DNA from: Reyranella sp.
GTDB taxonomy: Bacteria > Pseudomonadota > Alphaproteobacteria > Reyranellales > Reyranellaceae
Assembly (NCBI GenBank): GCA_004296815.1
Contig: SCVT01000668.1
Span: forward strand, 1-10,258
Direction of reading: 5' to 3'
DNA length: 10,258 nt
How positions within the stretch are numbered: the stretch's first letter is position 1; every line of letters starts with the position of its first letter. The notes below the pieces were generated by a model. It was given only the letters and a program-made list of their open reading frames with translations. It was not told the DNA's origin and ran no database searches. Positions 1 through 5,530 of this stretch are shown in pieces. A program made the position numbers and the translations under genes.

Positions 1-658
1 GGTAGTTGTGCATCGAGTAGTCGAACGGCACGGCGAAGCGGAAGCCCTTCCAGTCCTTCGGGTTGCGCTTGTCCTTGTGCTTGTTGGCCAGGGTGATTGC
101 CTGGCCATTGATGTTCTCGATCGCCGGCATCGTCCACGGCACCGGGTTCGACCCGACACCCAGCGAGATGGCGATCGGCATCGGCGAGAGCATGTGGGCG
201 GCGTCGTATTCCTTGGCCAGCGACTTGTCGCGGATCACCGCCCAGCCTGCCGTCTTCACGACCTCCACGTTGAGGCCGTGCTTGGAATAGAAGCCCATCG
301 GGTGGGCCATGATGATCGGCGTGGCGCAGGTGATGGGGATGAAGCCGACCTTGAGGTCCTTCTTCTCCGGGGCACCTCCCTGGGCGAAGGCTTCGCGCGC
401 CGCCGCGAGCGGCAGCACCGAGGAGATGGCGGCCATCGCCGTCGAGGCGCCGACCGTCTTCAGGAACTGGCGGCGCGCGGCATCGACCGGAAAGACGGCG
501 CGCAGGACGGCGGCGTCGACGACGCGGTTCCAGCGATCCTCCTCGGCCGTCGGCACGGCGCTCGCGGTCAGGCGGGCATGGTCGGCCTCGGCATGGTTGC
601 CGCCGCAGCTGCAGCCCCGGCCCAGCAGGGTCTTGGGGTCGAACGGGTCCTTGAACAT
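1..658 (-). CDS. NrtA/CmpA-type ABC transporter substrate-binding protein (3' end cut by window edge)
   Basis: Periplasmic binding protein of the nitrate/nitrite/bicarbonate/taurine-like uptake class; it would deliver its ligand to a permease and ATPase expected beyond the left edge. The reading frame enters from the window edge and starts at the ATG at 658-656, seven bases after a strong AAGGAGGAGG site; 219 codons are visible. In order: a short N-terminal head with C16, C18, H22 and H27; a charged linker; a twin-arginine motif RRQFLK at residues 62-67 with a hydrophobic Ala-rich stretch ending near residue 92 (AFAQ), so Tat export is likely; then the mature domain opening with KVGFIPITCATPIIMA (103-118) and containing GFYSKHGLNVEVVKTAGW, both typical of the NrtA/CmpA group. 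The ligand cannot be told from this fragment. Nitrate is favoured by the family and by the sigma-54 promoter upstream. Family assignment is confident; substrate is inference. Confidence 0.88.
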   Translation of the reverse strand, partial: MFKDPFDPKTLLGRGCSCGGNHAEADHARLTASAVPTAEEDRWNRVVDAAVLRAVFPVDAARRQFLKTVGASTAMAAISSVLPLAAAREAFAQGGAPEKKDLKVGFIPITCATPIIMAHPMGFYSKHGLNVEVVKTAGWAVIRDKSLAKEYDAAHMLSPMPIAISLGVGSNPVPWTMPAIENINGQAITLANKHKDKRNPKDWKGFRFAVPFDYSMHNY

Positions 659-665
659 GAAGAAG

Positions 666-675
666 CCTCCTCCTT
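666..675 (-). promoter_or_regulatory. Strong ribosome-binding site of the NrtA-type gene
   Basis: On the minus strand the sequence AAGGAGGAGG lies seven bases before the ATG at 658-656. It is an almost ideal match to the anti-Shine-Dalgarno sequence. It fixes the start and therefore places the Cys/His head upstream of the twin-arginine motif inside the protein. Confidence 0.85.
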
Positions 676-710
676 GGTCTTGGCGCCGGGGGCGCTTGGA
701 GGCTGTGAAG

Positions 711-726
711 GCAAGGTGCGTGCCAG
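711..726 (-). promoter_or_regulatory. Sigma-54 (RpoN) promoter for the NrtA-type operon
   Basis: Read on the minus strand, CTGGCACGCACCTTGC matches the sigma-54 consensus TGGCACG-N4-TTGC(A/T) at every position except the last, where a C follows. The invariant GG (724-723) and GC (712-711) are exactly ten bases apart. Transcription would begin near 699, giving a leader of about 41 bases that contains the ribosome-binding site. RpoN promoters commonly drive nitrate and other nitrogen-source uptake genes under NtrC control, which suits the gene downstream. Confidence 0.75.
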
Positions 727-801
727 TGGCTTCAGAAGTGCGGAAATGCGGGGCAAATCGCTGGTCGAGACGACAACTGCGCAAAAAAGCGGCACAGGCT
801 C

Positions 802-835
802 GCGATTCGTATTGCGGAATTTTGCGATTCGAATC
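802..835. promoter_or_regulatory. Paired GCGATTCG repeats, candidate upstream activator site
   Basis: GCGATTCG occurs at 802-809 and again at 824-831, 22 bp apart, which is close to two helical turns. The second copy is part of a perfect 10-bp palindrome, GATTCGAATC (826-835); the first is the degenerate version GATTCGTATT. The pair sits about 103-136 bases above the predicted sigma-54 transcription start near 699, the usual distance for an enhancer-binding activator. It does not match the classical NtrC consensus (TGCACC with a mirrored half), so the cognate regulator is unknown. Confidence 0.4.
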
Positions 836-1030
836 TTAACGCTGGGGATTAAAATCATGGAATCCCTGACTCTTTCCCCGATTTCCGCTCCATTTCTTAT
901 TGCGCCGGGACTCACCCTTATGGCAGGCTACGGGTTGTGGGTTGTTGGGTGCCCACCACGATATGTCGGCCACCCGCCACGAGAATGGCTCATCCGGAGC
1001 CGCAGGGCGGAATGGTTGGGGAGTGGGTCG

Positions 1031-1540
1031 ATGGCGTTATCGCGACACGAGCGGACCAGACGGAAAGCCGACCTGAACCCGCTCGAAATGATCGAGAAGG
1101 TCGTCTCGGCTAACGACTGGCCCTTCGACAGGACATCTGACCGGGAAATCGCCGTGGAGGTCGCGGGTCGCTGGTGCGACTACCGCATGTTCTTCAGTTG
1201 GCGCGACGACGTCGAGGCGCTGCACTTCACCTGCGCCTACGATGTCCGCATCCCGCAGGAGCGGCACACCGACATCCATAGCCTGCTGGCGCTGATCAAC
1301 GAGAAGATGTGGCTGGGTCACTTCGATCTTTGGACCGAGGAAGGCCTGCCGATGTTCCGCCACGCCATCCCGCTGCGCGGGACCAACGGCCTGATCGCCG
1401 AACAACTCAATGACCTCGTCGAGGTGGCCATCACCGAGAGCGAGCGCTTCTACCCCGCCTTTCAGTACGTCGTGTGGGCCGGCAAGTCGCCCGCCGACGC
1501 GTTGACCGCCTCGATCCTCGAGACGGTCGGCGAAGCCTGA
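1031..1540 (+). CDS. YbjN-domain-containing protein
   Basis: A 169-residue cytoplasmic protein of the YbjN family as found throughout Alphaproteobacteria. The fold resembles type III secretion chaperones, and no enzymatic activity is known. Visible family hallmarks are NPLEMIEKVVSANDWPF near the N-terminus, AGRWCDYRMFFSWRDD in the first half, LLALINEKMWLGHFDLW and EEGLPMFRH in the middle, and ERFYPAFQYVVWAGKSP near the C-terminus. The open frame extends far upstream, but the ATG at 1031 is chosen because GGGGAG (1018-1023) lies seven bases before it and the family similarity begins just after it. No signal peptide or membrane segment is seen. It is transcribed away from the NrtA-type gene and toward lgt, with 154 bases and a hairpin before lgt, so it is probably its own unit. 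Its role is not known; calling it a regulator or chaperone would be speculation. Confidence 0.85.
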   Translation: MALSRHERTRRKADLNPLEMIEKVVSANDWPFDRTSDREIAVEVAGRWCDYRMFFSWRDDVEALHFTCAYDVRIPQERHTDIHSLLALINEKMWLGHFDLWTEEGLPMFRHAIPLRGTNGLIAEQLNDLVEVAITESERFYPAFQYVVWAGKSPADALTASILETVGEA

Positions 1541-1611
1541 GCAGACAAGGACCTTCCGACGCCCCCTCTCGTAAAAAGACCATAAAAAGTCTCTCGTTCG
1601 GATTGTCCCCA

Positions 1612-1642
1612 GCGGCGCCGGTCCCCCCAGGACCGGCGCCGC
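1612..1642 (+). terminator. GC-rich 13-bp perfect hairpin after the YbjN-family gene
   Basis: GCGGCGCCGGTCC (1612-1624) pairs perfectly with GGACCGGCGCCGC (1630-1642) around the five-base loop CCCCA. It lies 71 bases after the stop codon and 52 bases before lgt. No T-run follows, so it is not a textbook intrinsic terminator. It may still end the YbjN-family transcript with help from Rho, protect its 3' end, or act on a read-through message into lgt. Confidence 0.5.
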
Positions 1643-1678
1643 GACCATTCTGGGGTCACGCCGCGGCCGGTCCCCCGC

Positions 1679-1684
1679 TATAAC
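1679..1684 (+). promoter_or_regulatory. TATAAC -10 box immediately before lgt
   Basis: TATAAC lies 10 bases before the first lgt ATG (1695). With usual spacing, transcription would start around 1691-1695, that is, at or almost at the start codon. The bases between the box and the ATG (GGTCGCCCTC) contain no Shine-Dalgarno. No clear -35 hexamer is present. The arrangement suggests a leaderless lgt message. Confidence 0.4.
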
Positions 1685-1694
1685 GGTCGCCCTC

Positions 1695-2504
1695 ATGATG
1701 ACCCTGCTCGCGATCCCCTATCCCGAGATCGATCCCGTCCTGGTCCAGCTCGGACCGTTCGCCATCCGCTGGTACGCGCTGGCCTACATCGCGGGCCTGG
1801 TGATCGGCTGGCAGGTGATGCGTCGCGTCTGCGAGCAGCCGCCCAAATTGCTCTCGCCCGCCAAGATCGACGACTTTCTCCTCTGGGCCGCGCTCGGCGT
1901 CATCCTCGGCGGGCGGCTGGGCTACGTGCTCTTCTACAAGCCGGGCTACTACCTCACGAACCCGCTGGCCGCGCTCACCGTGTGGGAAGGCGGCATGGCT
2001 TTCCATGGCGGGCTGCTGGGCGTGATCGCCGCCATCCTGCTCTTCGCGCTGCGCAACAAGACCGACCCGTTCATGCTGTCGGACCTCGTGGCGATCGTGG
2101 CGCCGACCGGCCTGTTTTTCGGCCGCCTCGCCAACTTCATCAACGGCGAGCTGTGGGGGCGCGCGAGCGACGTGCCGTGGGCCATGGTGTTCCCGCGCGG
2201 CGGGCCGCTGCCGCGCCATCCCAGCCAGCTCTACCAGGCCTTCTTCGAGGGCGTGCTGCTCACCATCGCGGTGGTGCTCGTCTGGAAGCTCACCGACGGC
2301 CGCCGCCGTCCCGGCCTGCTGACCGGCGTGTTCTGCGCGGGCTACGGCATCGCGCGCATCGTGGGCGAGATCTTCCGCGAGCCCGACGCGCATCTCGGCT
2401 TCCTGCTGGGGCCGCTCACCATGGGCATGTTGCTGTCGCTGCCGGTCCTGCTGTTCGGCGCCTTTCTGATCTGGCGCGCGTATCGCAAACCCGCGCTCCC
2501 GTGA
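1695..2504 (+). CDS. lgt: Prolipoprotein diacylglyceryl transferase
   Basis: Inner-membrane enzyme that moves a diacylglyceryl group from phosphatidylglycerol to the lipobox cysteine of prolipoproteins, the first step of lipoprotein maturation. 269 residues, slightly shorter than the E. coli enzyme, with several hydrophobic membrane segments. Counting from the second ATG (1698), signature residues fall on the E. coli numbers: Y26 in RWYALAY, H103 in GGMAFHGGLLG, and R143, N146 and E151 in GRLANFINGELWG. HPSQLYQ follows, and the Arg/Glu pair of ARIVGE precedes FREPD. Two ATGs in a row (1695, 1698) make the start ambiguous by one residue; neither has a ribosome-binding site. The stop overlaps the GTG of the next gene by four bases (GTGA), so the two are translationally coupled. 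It heads an operon that ends in a lipoprotein, one of its likely substrates. Assignment is firm. Confidence 0.97.
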   Translation: MMTLLAIPYPEIDPVLVQLGPFAIRWYALAYIAGLVIGWQVMRRVCEQPPKLLSPAKIDDFLLWAALGVILGGRLGYVLFYKPGYYLTNPLAALTVWEGGMAFHGGLLGVIAAILLFALRNKTDPFMLSDLVAIVAPTGLFFGRLANFINGELWGRASDVPWAMVFPRGGPLPRHPSQLYQAFFEGVLLTIAVVLVWKLTDGRRRPGLLTGVFCAGYGIARIVGEIFREPDAHLGFLLGPLTMGMLLSLPVLLFGAFLIWRAYRKPALP

Positions 2505-3574
2505 GCACCGAGCTCGGCCGCCTGATCGCGAGCCGCATCGCGCTCACCGGCCCGATCTCGCTGGCCGACTTCATGGGCGAGGCGCTGGGCCATCCCCGCC
2601 TCGGCTACTACCGCCGCGCCGTGCCCGTCGGCGCCGCCGGCGACTTCACCACCGCGCCCGAAATCTCGCAGATGTTCGGCGAGTTGATCGGTGCGTGGCT
2701 GGCCGAACGCTGGCTGGCGATGGGCAGCCCCGCGCAGGTGCGACTCGTCGAGCTGGGGCCGGGTCGTGGCACGCTGATGGCTGACGCGCTGCGCGCCACC
2801 GCTTCAGTACCGGGCTTCCACGCCGCGATCGATCTTCACCTCGTGGACACCAACGCGCCGATGCGCGAGGCGCAGCGCAATGCGCTCTCGAAACACGAGC
2901 CGACGTGGCACGAGCGTTTCGACGAGGTCCCAGCAGGTCCGCTGCTGCTGGTCGCCAACGAATTCTTCGATGCGCTGCCGGTGCGGCAGTTCCATCGCAC
3001 GGACAAAGGCTGGCGCGAGCGCATGGTGGGCCTGGGTGACGACGGCGGGCTGCGCCTCGCGCTGGCACCCGGTGCGACGCCCTTCGCGTCGCTGCTGCCC
3101 GAGGCAACCGTCGGCGCCGAGGCCGAGCTCTGCGAGGCGGGCCGCGCGATCGCCGCCGCGATCGGCGCGCGCGCGCGCGAGCAGGGCGGCTGGGCGTTGA
3201 TCGTCGACTACGGGGCGGAGAGCGCGGGCCATGCCGCCTCGCTGCAGGCCGTGCGCGGCCATCGCGGCGCGGACATTCTCGACCGGCCGGGCGAGACCGA
3301 CCTCAGCGCCCATGTCGACTTCGCGGCGCTTGCGGTCGCAGCCGGTGTGCCGTCCTTCGGCCCCGTGAGCCAGGGCGAGTTCCTGCGCCGCCTCGGCATC
3401 CTCCAGCGTGCAGAAACCCTGAAGCGCCGCGCGGCGCCCGAGCAGGCGCGCGGCATCGATGCGGCATCGGCTCGCTTGATCGCCCCCGACCAAATGGGCA
3501 CCCTCTTCCGCGTGCTGGCGCTCGGCGACGGCAAGAGTTCTCCGCCCGCCGGCTTCTCGGATACTCGTACATGA
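2501..3574 (+). CDS. MidA/NDUFAF7-like class I SAM-dependent methyltransferase
   Basis: 357-residue protein of the MidA (DUF185) family. The mitochondrial member NDUFAF7 methylates an arginine of the complex I subunit NDUFS2 during assembly; whether bacterial members do the same to NuoD is not settled. Family blocks: GHPRLGYYRR near residue 30, GDFTTAPEISQMFGELIGAW from residue 47, the SAM-binding motif LVELGPGRGTLM from residue 82, and VANEFFDALPVRQF (151-164), the conserved NEFFDALP segment of the active site. The GTG start at 2501 overlaps the lgt stop by four bases and gives full-length family similarity from residue 5; any ATG farther upstream would lie inside lgt. The stop overlaps the pgeF ATG by four bases (ATGA). 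No signal peptide is visible, so it is cytoplasmic. Family call is firm; target protein is inferred from the mitochondrial homologue. Confidence 0.93.
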   Translation: MSTELGRLIASRIALTGPISLADFMGEALGHPRLGYYRRAVPVGAAGDFTTAPEISQMFGELIGAWLAERWLAMGSPAQVRLVELGPGRGTLMADALRATASVPGFHAAIDLHLVDTNAPMREAQRNALSKHEPTWHERFDEVPAGPLLLVANEFFDALPVRQFHRTDKGWRERMVGLGDDGGLRLALAPGATPFASLLPEATVGAEAELCEAGRAIAAAIGARAREQGGWALIVDYGAESAGHAASLQAVRGHRGADILDRPGETDLSAHVDFAALAVAAGVPSFGPVSQGEFLRRLGILQRAETLKRRAAPEQARGIDAASARLIAPDQMGTLFRVLALGDGKSSPPAGFSDTRT

Positions 3575-4338
3575 TCCAGGCCCAGACGCTCGCCGACCTC
3601 GATGGGGTTCAGCATCGCTTCTTCACCCGGCAGGGCGGCGTCTCTGCCGGCCTCTATTCGTCGCTGAATTGCGGCTACGGATCGGGCGATTCGCCCGACA
3701 ACGTGCGCGAGAACCGCCGCCGCGTGGCCGATCAGTTCGGCCTCGGCGAGCCCGACCTGCAGACCGTGCACCAGATCCATTCGACCGACGTGCTGACCGT
3801 GGCCGACGACCGCTGGAGCTCGCCCGGCGCACCGAAAGCCGACGGTCTCGTGACCGACCGGCCGGGCGTCGTGCTGGGCGTGCTGGCCGCCGACTGCGCG
3901 CCCGTGCTGCTGGCCGACAACGAAGGCGGCGTGATCGGTGCCTGCCATGCCGGATGGAAGGGCGCGCTGGGCGGCGTCGCCGACGTCACGGTCGCGGCGA
4001 TGGAGAAGCTCGGCGCGAAGCGCGAGCGCATCCGCGCCGTGATCGGCCCCTGCATCGGGCCGGCCTCCTATGAAGTGGGGCCGGAGTTCCCCGCGCCGTT
4101 CCTCGCGCAGGACTCCGCCAACGAGCGCTTCTTCCGGGCCGCCGCGCGTGCCGGCCACTTCATGTTCGACCTGCCGGGCTATCTCCTGCACCGCATCGCG
4201 CGCAACGGCGTGGCGGTGGCGGCGACGGGCCACGATACGCTCAGCGGCACAGACGACTTCTTCAGCTACCGGCGCAACACGCTCCAGGGCGTGCGCGACT
4301 ATGGTCGCGGCCTGTCGGCGATCGCGCTTCGGGGCTGA
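3571..4338 (+). CDS. pgeF: Peptidoglycan editing factor / laccase-domain protein
   Basis: 255-residue YfiH-family protein. In E. coli PgeF keeps wrongly incorporated L-Ser out of peptidoglycan precursors; family members have also been described as copper-dependent phenol oxidases and purine nucleoside-cleaving enzymes. The three metal-site residues are present: H70 in QIHSTDV, C109 in AADCAPVLLAD and H126 in GACHAGWKG, close to the E. coli positions 71, 107 and 124. Other family blocks are FFTRQGGVSAGLYSSLN near residue 18, AVIGPCIGPASYEVG near residue 155 and DDFFSYRR near the C-terminus. The start is set by a four-base overlap (ATGA) with the methyltransferase gene; no separate ribosome-binding site is evident, pointing to translational coupling. 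It is likely cytoplasmic, as no signal peptide is seen. The family call is firm; which of the proposed activities it has here cannot be read from the sequence. Confidence 0.95.
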   Translation: MIQAQTLADLDGVQHRFFTRQGGVSAGLYSSLNCGYGSGDSPDNVRENRRRVADQFGLGEPDLQTVHQIHSTDVLTVADDRWSSPGAPKADGLVTDRPGVVLGVLAADCAPVLLADNEGGVIGACHAGWKGALGGVADVTVAAMEKLGAKRERIRAVIGPCIGPASYEVGPEFPAPFLAQDSANERFFRAAARAGHFMFDLPGYLLHRIARNGVAVAATGHDTLSGTDDFFSYRRNTLQGVRDYGRGLSAIALRG

Positions 4339-4350
4339 GGCGAGCACGCC

Positions 4351-4419
4351 GTGCCCTACCTGATCATCCTGATGTTCTGCTGCCTGCTGGGAATCGTCGC
4401 GACATGCGCCATGTTGTGA
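4351..4419 (+). CDS. Possible 22-residue hydrophobic peptide ORF
   Basis: A GTG at 4351, ten bases after GAGG (4337-4340), opens 22 codons and ends at TGA 4417-4419. The peptide starts with Val/Met-Pro-Tyr, then runs LIILMFCCLLGIVA and ends CAML. It is almost entirely hydrophobic with three cysteines, long enough for one membrane span. It sits between pgeF and the lipoprotein gene and overlaps the first 16 bases of the latter in another frame, so translating it would bring ribosomes to the lipoprotein start. It could be a real membrane microprotein, a coupling leader, or chance; no homologue is recognised. Confidence 0.3.
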   Translation: MPYLIILMFCCLLGIVATCAML

Positions 4420-5402
4420 CGTTTCTTCTCCTGCTCGGGCTCGCCGCCTGCGTGAGCCCGCCGCGGCCCTTCGAGCACGACTCCTCGCAGGTCTCCACGC
4501 GGCGGCCGGTGACCAACAAGGTCGAGGTCGCCGTAGCGGCCCCGCGCAACATGCCTCCCGGCATGGGCCAACGAGTCGCCGCCGCACTGGCCGTCGAGCT
4601 GCACTCCTACGGCATCACCGCCACCGTCGCGCCGGCCGAGGCGCCGATCCAGGTCGAGGGCGTGATGAGTACGCGCGACGCCGACATGTCGATCGAAGTG
4701 CAGGTCGACTGGCGCATCGCCGGCCGGCCCAAGGGCGAGGAGCCAACGACCGTCAAGACGCGCGCGCAGCCCACAGACTATGCCGAGCAGAGCGAGCGGC
4801 TGGTGTCGCGCATCGCCCAGCAGGCCGCCCCCAAGGTCGCGACCTTGGTCGGCAAGCCGCCGACCTTCATCCCGCGCGCGCCGGGCCAGATCGCGGCCGG
4901 CGTCACCATCCCCTACGAGTTCCCCGTCGAGCTCGCGTCCGACCAGTCGCTCGCCGCCCAAGCGGCGGCCGCGAGCCGGGACGGCAGCCAGCCGGTCGCG
5001 ACGAAGCCCACGGAACCCGCCAAGCCCGCCGAGCCGCAGGTCAAGGTGCTGGTCGCCACCGTCACCGGCGCGCCGTCCGACGGCAACCGCCAGCTCACCT
5101 CCGGCATGCGGCGCGCACTGGGCTCGAGCAAGATCGTGCTGGTCGACGCCGCGGAGAGCGATGCCTTCACCGTCACCGGCACCGTCGACCTCAAGCAGGT
5201 CGACGATCGCACCGGCCGGCTCACCGTGAAGTGGGTGGTCAAGGATCCGGCGGGTCGGAGCGTCGGCGACATCGAGCAGTCCAATCCGGTGCCGATGGCC
5301 GCCGCACGCGGCTCCTGGGCGGGATTCGGCGACATTGTCGCCTCCGCCGCATCGGAGGGCGTGCTCGAACTGCTGGAGAGGGCGATCAACCGTCCGCGCT
5401 GA
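4404..5402 (+). CDS. Putative outer-membrane lipoprotein with two similar domains, function unknown
   Basis: 332 residues. A short signal peptide (FLLLLGLAAC) ends in the lipobox LAAC with C16 as the diacylated residue; the next residue is Val, not Asp, so sorting to the outer membrane is expected. After a Pro/Ser-rich tether come two regions of similar layout. The first (about 40-155) opens with KVEVAVAAPRNMP, contains a helix QRVAAALAVEL, a strand IQVEGVM and a strand with W (VDWRIAG), and ends in a helix. The second (about 212-332) opens with QVKVLVATVTGAP, contains RQLTSGMRRAL, FTVTGTV and VKWVVKDPAG, and ends in GVLELLERAI. A low-complexity linker rich in Ala, Pro and Lys joins them (about 185-211). 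I do not recognise the family; the layout loosely recalls small periplasmic alpha/beta lipoproteins such as LpoB. It closes the lgt operon and would be an Lgt substrate. The ATG at 4404 is chosen because the signal peptide begins there. Confidence 0.75.
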   Translation: MRHVVTFLLLLGLAACVSPPRPFEHDSSQVSTRRPVTNKVEVAVAAPRNMPPGMGQRVAAALAVELHSYGITATVAPAEAPIQVEGVMSTRDADMSIEVQVDWRIAGRPKGEEPTTVKTRAQPTDYAEQSERLVSRIAQQAAPKVATLVGKPPTFIPRAPGQIAAGVTIPYEFPVELASDQSLAAQAAAASRDGSQPVATKPTEPAKPAEPQVKVLVATVTGAPSDGNRQLTSGMRRALGSSKIVLVDAAESDAFTVTGTVDLKQVDDRTGRLTVKWVVKDPAGRSVGDIEQSNPVPMAAARGSWAGFGDIVASAASEGVLELLERAINRPR

Positions 5403-5426
5403 GGTCCGCATTCGTCGTGAATCGGC

Positions 5427-5457
5427 TTGTCAGAGGGGGGTTCCGGGCTGCTACTGT
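5427..5457 (+). promoter_or_regulatory. Weak sigma-70-type promoter candidate for the transporter operon
   Basis: TTGTCA (5427-5432) and TACTGT (5452-5457) are separated by 19 bases, longer than ideal, but TG precedes the -10 by one base (TGCTACTGT), an extended -10 feature that can offset a poor spacer. It lies 73 bases before the first binding-protein start. It competes with the sigma-54-like candidate just downstream; the sequence alone does not decide between them. Confidence 0.25.
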
Positions 5458-5467
5458 CCGCGAGGGA

Positions 5468-5483
5468 CGGCTCGATTCTTGCA
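5468..5483 (+). promoter_or_regulatory. Sigma-54-like promoter candidate for the transporter operon
   Basis: CGGCTCGATTCTTGCA has the invariant GG (5469-5470) and GC (5481-5482) exactly ten bases apart and matches the consensus TGGCACG-N4-TTGC(A/T) at 10 of 12 defined positions. Transcription would begin near 5494, 37 bases before the ATG, a layout close to that of the NrtA-type gene's promoter. The -12 GC is also the first half-site edge of the palindrome GCAAGCTTGC. Confidence 0.4.
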
Positions 5484-5490
5484 AGCTTGC
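5481..5490. repeat. Perfect 10-bp palindrome in the transporter leader/promoter
   Basis: GCAAGCTTGC reads the same on both strands. It begins at the -12 element of the sigma-54-like promoter and ends just before its predicted start of transcription, so a protein bound there would block that promoter. It is a candidate operator; short palindromes also arise by chance. Confidence 0.3.
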
Positions 5491-5530
5491 GCAGGCAGGG
5501 ACCGGCCGAAGGACAGGGAGTCTTAAGGAC

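Larger units (their letters stand above)
659..1030. other. Divergent regulatory region between the NrtA-type gene and the YbjN-family gene
   Basis: This 372-base stretch has no convincing coding content. It is visibly less GC-rich between about 780 and 900 than the flanking genes. It holds the sigma-54 promoter and ribosome-binding site of the leftward gene, the paired GCGATTCG repeats, and a 6-bp inverted repeat GGGATT (845-850) / AATCCC (861-866). I found no good sigma-70-type promoter for the rightward YbjN-family gene, although one must lie in this interval or just inside it. In-frame ATGs at 858 and 920 upstream of the YbjN-family gene lack conserved-looking protein and ribosome-binding sites. 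Confidence 0.6.

Noticed and set aside
935..965. TTGTGG ... GATATG as a sigma-70-type promoter for the YbjN-family gene.
   Set aside because: The spacer is 19 bases and both hexamers are poor matches; too weak to list as a feature.
8..1030. A long plus-strand open frame from position 8 that runs into the YbjN-family gene.
   Set aside because: Its first two-thirds are antisense to the clearly recognisable NrtA-type gene and rich in Arg/His/Gly low-complexity protein; only the part from 1031 resembles a family and has a ribosome-binding site.
858..1030. Longer N-terminus for the YbjN-family protein from in-frame ATGs at 858 or 920.
   Set aside because: The added peptide has no resemblance to the family, no good ribosome-binding site, and would cover the regulatory region; the ATG at 1031 fits better.
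1656..2393. 245-codon open frame on the minus strand across lgt.
   Set aside because: It is antisense to an unmistakable lgt, has a skewed Arg/His/Glu composition and no family features; an effect of high third-position GC.
3208..5411. Two overlapping long minus-strand frames (3208-4587 and 4356-5411) across pgeF and the lipoprotein.
   Set aside because: They cover well-supported plus-strand genes, show no domains, and their composition is that of shadow frames.
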